Origin: Candidatus Gottesmanbacteria bacterium
Lineage (GTDB): Bacteria; Patescibacteriota; Microgenomatia; UBA10105; UBA927
Length of the DNA: 6,801 nucleotides
Assembly: GCA_016218185.1 (NCBI GenBank)
Contig: JACREP010000073.1
Span: 1-6,801, forward strand
Direction: 5' to 3'
Shown here: positions 1 through 4,586 of the stretch, one piece after another
Layout of the letters: each line of letters starts with the position of its first letter
Position numbering within the stretch: position 1 is the stretch's first letter
Made by a program: the position numbers and the translations under genes
Notes under the pieces: model-generated
Databases searched by the model: none
What the model was told of the DNA's origin: nothing
What the model saw: the letters and a program-made list of their open reading frames with translations, nothing else

Positions 1-76
1 AATATAGTATACCACACGGACACCTCTATTCGATAGTCCGGGCGAGTCTGTAGACATTAGTGCTGCCCATCCCCTT

Positions 77-346
77 TCATGTAGAAGCAAGACGATCCAA
101 TATCCACATGCGTGCCAACGTGGTAGGCCCGATGCCCTTTTTATAAGCTTTTTTTCGAAGCTTAGTAAGGGATAACTCATCAAAGCGAATGGTGATTCCT
201 TGAGATAAGTTTTTCGCCACGCGATCTTTTATTGGATTAAGCTCATCCCAATAATCGGCAGCGCTATGAGTATCCCAAAATTCTGCAAGCTCCTCGCGTG
301 TTGCGTTTTTTCCAGGAATTGGATCTCTTCGTTTCTTTTGTTTCAT
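77..346 (-). CDS. CopG/BrnA-like antitoxin
   Basis: An 89-residue basic protein. The pattern EELAEFWDTHSAADYWDE (about residues 18-35), followed by ITIRFDELSLTKLRKKAYKKGIG and TTLARMWILDRL, matches the CopG-type antitoxins that pair with BrnT-like toxins: an acidic WD/DYWDE segment, then a ribbon-helix-helix with strand ITIRF and helices LTKLRKKA and TTLARMWI. Such antitoxins bind and neutralise the toxin and repress their own promoter. A strong ribosome-binding site (GGGGGTGA, about 4 nt before the ATG) supports the start, and the ATG overlaps the stop of the upstream toxin remnant by 4 nt (ATGA). The usual gene order is toxin then antitoxin, as here, but the toxin is reduced to 30 codons, so this antitoxin is probably an orphan. 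The family call rests on remembered motifs. Confidence 0.8.
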   Translation of the reverse strand: MKQKKRRDPIPGKNATREELAEFWDTHSAADYWDELNPIKDRVAKNLSQGITIRFDELSLTKLRKKAYKKGIGPTTLARMWILDRLAST

Positions 347-435
347 AACGTCACCCCCGTTTCTTGTGTTACGTCATGACGGGCTATATGGGCAACATTG
401 TGTGTATCCCATATCAACCGGTCTATCACAATCAT
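343..435 (-). pseudogene. BrnT-like toxin remnant, internally deleted
   Basis: A 30-codon frame not long enough for usual gene calls. It contains LIWDTHNVAHIARHDVT, the N-terminal signature of BrnT-like RNase toxins (WD, then N-x-x-H-I-x-R-H-x-V). Such toxins are normally about 90 residues; here the frame jumps from that segment to QETGVTL and stops. The stop TGA overlaps the antitoxin ATG (TTATGA), and the last codons hold the antitoxin Shine-Dalgarno. The simplest reading is a deletion that removed the catalytic middle and end but kept the promoter, the N-terminus and the translational coupling to the antitoxin. It could alternatively act as a short leader peptide for antitoxin translation. 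The start ATG lies 6 nt after the -10 box. Confidence 0.65.
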
Positions 436-441
436 GACTCT

Positions 442-469
442 ATTGTAACACATTGCGTTACAAAGTCAA
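442..469 (-). promoter_or_regulatory. Promoter of toxin-remnant/antitoxin operon
   Basis: Read on the minus strand: -35 TTGACT (464-469), a 16-nt spacer, and -10 TACAAT (442-447). The ATG of the toxin remnant begins 6 nt after the -10 box, so the transcript should start at or next to the ATG. The spacer and the -10 box are covered by the palindrome at 443-463. Confidence 0.7.
443..463. promoter_or_regulatory. Palindromic operator over the antitoxin promoter
   Basis: A 21-bp palindrome with arms TTGTAAC (443-449) and GTTACAA (457-463). The inner 7 nt (ACATTGC) also pair as CA/TG around a central base, leaving one mismatched pair in the whole site. It overlaps most of the -10 box and fills the spacer, which is where a ribbon-helix-helix antitoxin would bind to autorepress. 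The symmetry is seen directly; the regulator is inferred from family behaviour. Confidence 0.65.
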
Positions 470-595
470 AGCCAAAATTCGGGGAATGTACGCACAGAAT
501 TTTATGCAGTGGTCCAATGGAGTCTACCCGCGCAACGAGTTTGGGAATGAGCCTGGATGAATTCATCTGCAAGTGCCTTAACTGCGTTCTGCAGT

Positions 596-620
596 TTAAG
601 TAAAATAAACGGTGGCTTTC
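596..620. repeat. IS left terminal inverted repeat
   Basis: Begins TTAAGTAAAA and ends GGTGGCTTTC. It matches the reverse complement of 1753-1777 at 21 of 25 positions. The transposase stop codon (619-621) lies at its inner edge. Confidence 0.8.
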
Positions 621-1700
621 AGCGTGAAAACTTGGATTTCCAGTAGACCCATAATTTCTTCAGATCTTTGTCACTCTTCGACCTGCTAAACGCCATGTAC
701 CAACAAAGAAACGCCGCTTGCCGGGGAACCTTCATGCCCCGATGATCTCCCAGTTTTTGTTTCAGGTTGCTGTTGACGCCTTCTAAAGCATTGTTGGTCT
801 TTGGGATCAAGGGATTGATCAAAAACACAAACAATGGGTCTTGATCGTAGGTGAGAAGCCGCCATGCTCTTCGGAGATTTCCGTGGGTATACCACCAGTG
901 CCGGGTTCCTCCGGTCGGAGCAATGGTTTTTTCTTTGAGCATTGCGCCATAGTCTTTTTCCCAACGAAGGAGCAGTGTGTTCCATACGGCAGGATCACGG
1001 GACGTTTCCAGGATGGTGATATTTTCAGCAATCCACCGAAGTTTTTGGGTGGCCGCAAACGGACTGTTTAAGGGCAACAGTCGCTTGGCTTGTCGCACCA
1101 GATGAGCAAGACACCGCTGATGCGGAATACTCCCAAAGTGGGAAGCAACCGCAGCCACAATACTTCCTTTCCAGTCGCTCACTGCTCCCATGGGGAGATG
1201 GTGTAGATGATCTCCCAGCGCTTTGCAGTCTCTTCCGATGGCCTCATACGTTTCACTGCCCATGAACGACCACCAGAGATTTTCCCTTGTGGTCACATTG
1301 CGGTGAATGAAAAACACGCCAGCTCGTCCCAACCATTTCCCGTCGCAGCCATACACCCATTCCTGTAGTGTCGTGGCGGTTTCCGGTGGGAGCACCTCCC
1401 AGACCTCTGATGCCATCAGTGGATGATCAAGAAACCTCCCAAAGGGAACAGAGAGCGTGGGGCGCGACCAATCGTTGACTGCAAGAATATGCGCGCGGTT
1501 GATGCGTCCCCGGACAAATCGGAAGAAGTCACGAAACTCCGTCCAGGTTACGGACGGACGGGGATTTCGAAAGAAGGATCGCGCGCATATCGTGCATCGA
1601 TAGCGACGTTTTCCGGAGACATAATAGCCATTACGCTTGGCAGGTTTGGAACAAAAAGGGCAGCTGATAGTATTTGTGGAACGGGTGAATAAAGTTTCAT
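619..1700 (-). CDS. IS256-like transposase, start-proximal frameshift
   Basis: DDE transposase of the IS. The main frame is open from 1710 to the stop at 619. Its first in-frame ATG is at 1416 (265 residues, DDE domain only), but upstream in the same frame is a clear zinc ribbon: CPFC, 18 residues, then CTIC (about 1660-1583), followed by a helical DNA-binding stretch. Catalytic residues are visible after the 1416 Met: D in YGCDGKWLG, D in AVSDWKGSI, and E in TNNALEGVN, followed by DHRGM. No ATG, GTG or TTG starts the zinc-ribbon part in frame. The ATG at 1700 is out of frame, but adding one A to its AAA run would give MKTLFTRSTNTISCPFC, so a one-base deletion is the likely cause. Transposition activity is therefore doubtful unless the base is a sequencing error. 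Confidence 0.75.
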
Positions 1701-1752
1701 AAGTATACTTTTAGCAGATGTTTAGAAGATTGTGAAGGGCTAAACTACTAAC

Positions 1753-1777
1753 GAAAGCCACGTTATTTTTTACTTAA
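1753..1777. repeat. IS right terminal inverted repeat
   Basis: Its reverse complement begins TTAAGTAAAA and ends GTGGCTTTC, pairing with the left end at 596-620. The terminal TTAAGTAA supplies an in-frame TAA stop to the host gene it interrupts (1770-1973). Confidence 0.8.
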
Positions 1778-1973
1778 GCCTCTGCCGGTTTTCACTACAG
1801 CCTTGATATGCAATATACGAAAATCCCACCCTGTAGCCCGCAGGATATTTCTTTGTTCCTGTTTTACTAAAGCCACACGTGGGACAGAGCGCTTCAACCC
1901 ACACTGTGCCTTCCAGCTCTTCACGTTGCGACACTTCCGGAACATACGGTTTTCCCGATGCTCGATCTTGCAT
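1770..1973 (-). CDS. Small hypothetical protein, 3' end cut by IS
   Basis: A 67-residue frame of unrecognised family. It has a hydrophilic N-terminus (MQDRASGKPYVPEVSQREE), then VEALCPTCGFSKTGTKKYP with a CxxC pair, then an aromatic segment (GYRVGFSYIAYQGCS) with a third cysteine. The CPTCGF motif suggests a zinc knuckle or a redox pair, but function is unknown. The last two codons and the stop (LK-TAA) come from the IS terminal repeat, so the native C-terminus is lost. No clear continuation is seen on the other side of the IS. A plausible promoter lies 8 nt upstream of the ATG, divergent from the 2062 gene. The antisense frames covering this stretch look less protein-like. Confidence 0.55.
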   Translation of the reverse strand: MQDRASGKPYVPEVSQREELEGTVWVEALCPTCGFSKTGTKKYPAGYRVGFSYIAYQGCSENRQRLK

Positions 1974-1981
1974 AAGGACGG

Positions 1982-2010
1982 ACTATATACCAACTCAACC
2001 AAAAATGCAA
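1982..2010 (-). promoter_or_regulatory. Promoter of the truncated cysteine gene
   Basis: Minus strand: -35 TTGCAT (2005-2010), a 17-nt spacer, and -10 TATAGT (1982-1987, with an overlapping alternative TATATA at 1984-1989). The ATG follows 8 nt after the -10 box, again leaving little or no leader. Confidence 0.5.
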
Positions 2011-2025
2011 TCAGACCTATAGTCC

Positions 2026-2054
2026 TTGACGCTGGCGTCGTTCTTGAGTATAAT
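2026..2054 (+). promoter_or_regulatory. Promoter of the 2062-2567 gene pair
   Basis: -35 TTGACG (2026-2031), a 17-nt spacer, and a perfect consensus -10 TATAAT (2049-2054). The ATG at 2062 is 7 nt downstream and no Shine-Dalgarno precedes it, which points to a leaderless transcript. This also argues against the TTG at 2026 as a start codon, because it is part of the -35 box. Confidence 0.8.
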
Positions 2055-2061
2055 AAAAAAT

Positions 2062-2328
2062 ATGCCTAAAAACGAACTCTCGCCACAGGGGCCGGACTAT
2101 CCCCAAAATTTTCTCGAGGGCAGGCTGGAAGATCCCCGCTATTTGTTAAAACAGTTGGGTGCGGATCTTATCCATGCTGGGGATATCATCTACTTCTCTG
2201 CCGTAAGATTTAAACCGGTCCTTTGGGTCTCTGGTAATATCCCTGTGGTTCAAGGGGATCCCGGCGGCCCGGAGGCCGTGGCGTTAACCGCAGGTCAATT
2301 TCTCGTCGAGTGCCCGCACGGAGAATAA
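2062..2328 (+). CDS. Hypothetical 88-residue protein
   Basis: I do not recognise the family. The protein begins MPKNELSPQGPDYPQNF and is acidic at first, with a mixed hydrophobic core (LLKQLGADLIHAGDIIYFS, FKPVLWVSGNIPVVQ) and a proline/glycine turn (GDPGGPEA). There is no signal peptide, membrane span or cysteine cluster (a single Cys near the end). The alternating strand-like segments suggest a small beta-rich soluble domain. The start was chosen because the consensus -10 box ends 7 nt upstream. It forms a unit with the next gene, 2 nt downstream, whose ribosome-binding site lies in the last codons of this one. Confidence 0.7.
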   Translation: MPKNELSPQGPDYPQNFLEGRLEDPRYLLKQLGADLIHAGDIIYFSAVRFKPVLWVSGNIPVVQGDPGGPEAVALTAGQFLVECPHGE

Positions 2329-2330
2329 CT

Positions 2331-2567
2331 ATGCCAACCACACCGGACAGACCCAAACTCGGAACATGCTGCAGCTTTTATCTTGCCCCCCCTGGGTACT
2401 GTTTAGAGCACGGGAAGTGTGCCGCGCTTGACTTCATCAGAAACCAGAAAGAAGCCGGCGGCTTGAGCCAAGCCGAAAAAGCCCGCATGGAAAAAAATAC
2501 ACAACGTACCGCCATCGGCGACGGCTGCACCGAGATCCACCCCGAATCGGATGCGCCCAAACCGTAA
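2331..2567 (+). CDS. Hypothetical cysteine-containing protein, 78 residues
   Basis: Unrecognised family. The start ATG is preceded by GGAG at 2320-2323 (7-nt spacing), and the gene starts 2 nt after the stop of its partner, so the two should be cotranscribed. Cysteines are clustered early (GTCCSFYLAPPGYCLEHGKC), with one more near the C-terminus (GDGCTEI). The arrangement CC, C-x5-C and a nearby His could hold a metal or disulfides, but this is speculation. The middle is a charged helix (LSQAEKARMEKNTQ). There is no secretion signal. It ends 3 nt before the stop of the glycosyltransferase-tail relic on the other strand. Confidence 0.65.
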   Translation: MPTTPDRPKLGTCCSFYLAPPGYCLEHGKCAALDFIRNQKEAGGLSQAEKARMEKNTQRTAIGDGCTEIHPESDAPKP

Positions 2568-2570
2568 AAT

Positions 2571-2669
2571 TCAATTCTTCACAGTCGAAAGATACGTTCC
2601 CGCCATCTCCCAAAATACCTTTACCCCGTCGCTTGCAAGCTCCTCGTGCTTGGGGTAGCCGGTAAACGG
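2571..2669 (-). pseudogene. Relic of a glycosyltransferase 3' end
   Basis: Reading from 2669 leftwards gives a 32-codon frame ending in TGA that includes FTGYPKHEELASDGV and then FWEMAGTYL. The end of the glycosyltransferase at 3239-4564 reads FSGYPKHPELASDGV and FWERVEAYL, identical at 18 of 28 aligned residues. The frame has no start of its own and overlaps the last codons of the toxin in another frame, so it is not expressed as a protein. DNA differences are uneven (one block of seven consecutive changes), which fits the tail of a diverged paralogue better than a recent copy. Confidence 0.65.
2591..2662. repeat. Direct repeat, copy B (relic side)
   Basis: Aligns without gaps to 3250-3321 at 57 of 72 positions, in the same orientation. 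Longest shared runs include GTGCTTGGGGTAGCCGG and CAAGCTCC. Together the two copies bracket the toxin-antitoxin genes. Confidence 0.75.
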
Positions 2670-2935
2670 TACACCATGGTATGCCCACCGATGGCCAGGA
2701 AGCGCACGGCATTCGTGCCCACCCTTTCATACACAATACGGATGTCGTCGGTAACGGAAAATGCCCATTTGTCTGCAAGTTTTTTGTGGAGCGCGTGGTT
2801 ACGAAGACGCGTGTCCGAGGGATTGTTCCTAAACCACTGGATGCACTGCTCTACCTCTTTCCTGATCGTCGGAACTTGGGTGATCAAATCTTGAAGATCT
2901 TTTCTGTACCGTTTTGCGTATCGAACGTTTACCAT
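2621..2935 (-). CDS. RelE/YafQ-like mRNA-cleaving toxin
   Basis: A 104-residue protein whose first 89 residues match the RelE/ParE toxin fold: a basic helical start (YAKRYRKDLQDL), a helix VEQCIQWFRNNP, then RLRNHALHKKL, and strands WAFSVTDDIRIVYE and VRFLAIGGHTMVY. These toxins act on ribosome-bound mRNA as endonucleases, held inactive by the cognate antitoxin. The family usually ends just after the (G)xHxxxY motif. Here 15 residues follow (RLPATPSTRSLQATG), read from the glycosyltransferase-tail relic in the wrong frame, so the native stop was probably replaced. The start overlaps the antitoxin by 107 nt and has no clear Shine-Dalgarno, so translation is likely coupled to antitoxin translation. 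Confidence 0.8.
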   Translation of the reverse strand: MVNVRYAKRYRKDLQDLITQVPTIRKEVEQCIQWFRNNPSDTRLRNHALHKKLADKWAFSVTDDIRIVYERVGTNAVRFLAIGGHTMVYRLPATPSTRSLQATG

Positions 2936-3206
2936 GGCGCGTAACGGGATGTTTCAGTACAAAATCAACAAACGATCCCTTTCCATCCCATTCTACACTA
3001 TCTTCAATGGGTTCGGCAGCGGCTTTTAAAACACTCCGCTCAAACTCCGGAGTAAACCCATTGCGAGTAAGCCGAGGGTTGAGCCACCACCGCAGGGCAT
3101 CGCGGATAAGTTCACTCAACGCGCTGTAGTGATACTCACGTTGATGCCTTTTCGCCTCGTCGTAGAGTCCTTGGGAAAGAGAAATGTTAATGGTCTTTGT
3201 TTTCAT
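2829..3206 (-). CDS. Ribbon-helix-helix antitoxin of the RelE-like pair
   Basis: A 125-residue protein starting MKTKTINISLSQGLYDEA. Residues 4-42 form a ribbon-helix-helix DNA-binding unit: strand KTINISL, helix LYDEAKRHQ, helix SALSELIRDALRWWL. The middle (FTPEFERSVLKAAAEPIEDS, WDGKGSFVDFVL) would bind the toxin. Start choice: the ATG at 3206 sits 6 nt after a consensus -10 box, while the upstream Met of the open frame reads out-of-frame glycosyltransferase sequence. After about residue 90 the frame runs 35 more residues into the toxin gene (basic, low hydrophobicity, SIRKTVQKRSSRF). Either this is an unusually long overlap or an indel removed the native stop near the toxin start. Confidence 0.75.
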   Translation of the reverse strand: MKTKTINISLSQGLYDEAKRHQREYHYSALSELIRDALRWWLNPRLTRNGFTPEFERSVLKAAAEPIEDSVEWDGKGSFVDFVLKHPVTRHGKRSIRKTVQKRSSRFDHPSSDDQERGRAVHPVV

Positions 3207-3234
3207 ACAAACATTGTATCCAACACATACAAAC
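3204..3234. repeat. Direct-repeat operator candidate at the antitoxin promoter
   Basis: Two identical 9-mers, CATACAAAC at 3204-3212 and 3226-3234 (GTTTGTATG on the coding strand), start 22 bp apart, about two helical turns. One covers the start codon and the other lies in the promoter spacer. Ribbon-helix-helix antitoxins often bind such repeats to repress their own operon; that role is inferred. Confidence 0.55.
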
Positions 3235-3242
3235 TTTGTCAA
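3213..3242 (-). promoter_or_regulatory. Promoter of the RelE-like toxin-antitoxin operon
   Basis: Minus strand: consensus -35 TTGACA (3237-3242), an 18-nt spacer, and -10 TACAAT (3213-3218). The ATG follows after 6 nt. The TGA inside TTGACA is the stop codon of the upstream glycosyltransferase (3239-3241), so the cassette begins exactly at that gene's end. Confidence 0.75.
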
Positions 3243-4564
3243 GGCCGGAGATACGCTTCTACCCTCTCCCAAAACCTGGCAACCCCGTCGCTGGCAAGCT
3301 CCGGGTGCTTGGGGTAGCCGGAAAAGTCGGCCATGGCGGCAAAGATGCCGTAACGCAGGCACCAGAGCGTGAAGGCAGCCGCCTGCTTCGGGTCACTGGG
3401 GAGCCGCAAACCCCGCCAGTGGCGGGCATCCGCAAGCATTTCGCTGTCCGGCAGAGACGCCCCCTCTGCAAACTCCCAGCGCCGTTTGCTCCCCGCGTGT
3501 TTGGGGACGAGTCCGTGCCGCTGGAGAAACGCCAGATTATCCCATTCCTGCCGGCCCACGGGATCGGTGAGGAGGAGTATCGAACCGCCCCGCTTTGTGG
3601 GATCCACTAAAGCTTTGAACGCCTGCTCCGAGGGTTTGGTGACCTCAAGGCCGATGGTTTCTTTAGCATAGAGCTTCTCGTACAAATCCACCGCTTCCTG
3701 ATCCGTGGGTGAGGAGGCCACGGTTACGTTGGGCCGGCCAACCATGTCAGCAAGGAAGGAACGGGTGGAAAGCATTTCCTTTGATACGATGTGGAAGGTG
3801 AAGCGATCCGAGGCTTTTTTGAGTGCATCCATATAGTGTGAGAAGTAGGAAAGCTGCACCGCAGCACCCGAGACCGGAATCGCCACGTGGATAGCTGTGG
3901 CGGAGGCGGAATCAAGTTGCGCCTTGCGCTGCCCAACGAGTTGCAGGGGCAACGCTTCGGCAAGCATTGGCGCTACCGGGTAGGGAGCGACTGTATAGGT
4001 TGTCGATGAAACCGGGTGAAGCGTCTGATGGTATGCTTCTAACCTCTGCTTCGTGGACCCGCTGGGAACGACAATAAGATCAGCGCCAGGAACAGCCCAA
4101 ATTTTAAGTGGTGCGTCGTCCGTGACGACGACCACAATCACCAGCCGGACGTGATGGTTTTTCTCAAAGCGCTCCTTCATCGCCGCAAGCTGGTGGGCCA
4201 GGCCCATGTACGTGGCGATAACAAGGATTGTCGTGGGCGCGTCGCGGCGCTCAGCAAGAAGAGCGGCAAGCTGAGCTTCCAAAAGTTTCGTGTGGCTACG
4301 CAGTAGAGAGCGGTAGACGCCGGTAAAAATATCCTCACGCCAGCCGTACTGCAGCCATTCAAAAATTGCGCGGGCCGCGGTGTGTACGCTGGCAAAGCGG
4401 TGGAGCCACGTCATGGCTTTATCCTGCGACCCCAAAATCACTGCCGTGACGCCCGGTGGCAGGCCGTGGTAGAGCGCGTCAGCCACCCGCAGGTGTCCCA
4501 AGCCTGCCGGCGCATGGGCGATGACGATGAGAAGCCGGGGGTCGGTCAACGATGATGTGGCCAT
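3239..4564 (-). CDS. GT-B glycosyltransferase, MurG/MGDG-synthase-like
   Basis: A 441-residue protein. The N-terminus reads LLIVIAHAPAGLGHLRVADAL (11-31), the Gly-rich loop of GT28/MGDG-synthase-type enzymes. The middle has VVTDDAPLKIWAVPGADLIVVPS (147-168) followed by YPVAP (195-199), like the TD...W...D..VPS...G.PV pattern of that group. The C-terminal half holds KPSEQAFKALV, then LLLTDPVGRQEWDNLAFLQRHGL (about 330-352), which resembles the nucleotide-sugar-binding region of MurG-like enzymes. It probably transfers a sugar to a lipid or envelope acceptor at the membrane face; the substrate is unknown. There is no signal peptide. It starts 22 bp after the ComEC-type lactamase gene with a weak GGA 6 nt before the ATG, so the two may be cotranscribed. 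Its 3' end is duplicated at 2571-2669. Confidence 0.65.
   Translation of the reverse strand: MATSSLTDPRLLIVIAHAPAGLGHLRVADALYHGLPPGVTAVILGSQDKAMTWLHRFASVHTAARAIFEWLQYGWREDIFTGVYRSLLRSHTKLLEAQLAALLAERRDAPTTILVIATYMGLAHQLAAMKERFEKNHHVRLVIVVVVTDDAPLKIWAVPGADLIVVPSGSTKQRLEAYHQTLHPVSSTTYTVAPYPVAPMLAEALPLQLVGQRKAQLDSASATAIHVAIPVSGAAVQLSYFSHYMDALKKASDRFTFHIVSKEMLSTRSFLADMVGRPNVTVASSPTDQEAVDLYEKLYAKETIGLEVTKPSEQAFKALVDPTKRGGSILLLTDPVGRQEWDNLAFLQRHGLVPKHAGSKRRWEFAEGASLPDSEMLADARHWRGLRLPSDPKQAAAFTLWCLRYGIFAAMADFSGYPKHPELASDGVARFWERVEAYLRP
3250..3321. repeat. Direct repeat, copy A (3' end of glycosyltransferase)
   Basis: The true 3' coding end of the glycosyltransferase gene, matching 2591-2662 at 57 of 72 positions. 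The antitoxin promoter begins right after it. Confidence 0.75.
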
Positions 4565-4586
4565 TGATTTCCAGTGTAGCGTAAAC

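Larger units (their letters stand above)
596..1777 (-). mobile_element. Insertion sequence (IS256-like), 1182 bp
   Basis: The element is bounded by 25-bp terminal inverted repeats (596-620 and 1753-1777) that match at 21 of 25 positions, and it carries a single transposase gene that fills it almost entirely. The transposase resembles the zinc-ribbon-bearing IS1249-type branch of IS256, judged from the end motif TNNALEG...DHRG. That family assignment is from memory and moderate. No exact 8-9 bp target duplication is visible: the left flank ends TCTGCAGT and the right flank begins GCCTCTGC. This suggests an old insertion or a later rearrangement at one edge. The IS interrupts the 3' end of the gene at 1770-1973. 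Confidence 0.8.

Noticed and set aside
6..14. Extended -10 (TGGTATACT) on the minus strand pointing out of the window
   Set aside because: The -35 position (ATCGAA) is poor and no downstream gene is visible to support it.
364..603. A 79-codon + strand frame whose end (LGMSLDEFICKCL) looks vaguely like a ribbon-helix-helix protein
   Set aside because: It runs antisense through the toxin remnant and its promoter, has no promoter or ribosome-binding site of its own, and ends in the IS repeat. The resemblance covers only about 20 residues.
1423..1692. An 89-codon + strand frame inside the IS
   Set aside because: It is the reverse strand of the transposase zinc-ribbon region, which has clear C-x2-C pairs on the minus strand.
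1654..1700. Programmed -1 frameshifting to start the transposase from the ATG at 1700
   Set aside because: No good slippery heptamer lies before the first CxxC. A single missing A in the AAA run after the ATG explains the frame more simply.
588..1785. Target-site duplication flanking the IS
   Set aside because: The adjacent 8-mers TCTGCAGT and GCCTCTGC share only a shifted TCTGC, which is not a convincing duplication.
1803..2069. An 88-codon + strand frame opposite the truncated cysteine gene
   Set aside because: It overlaps the strong divergent promoters and the 2062 start, and its composition is that of an antisense shadow. The minus frame has the better promoter and a coherent CxxC protein.
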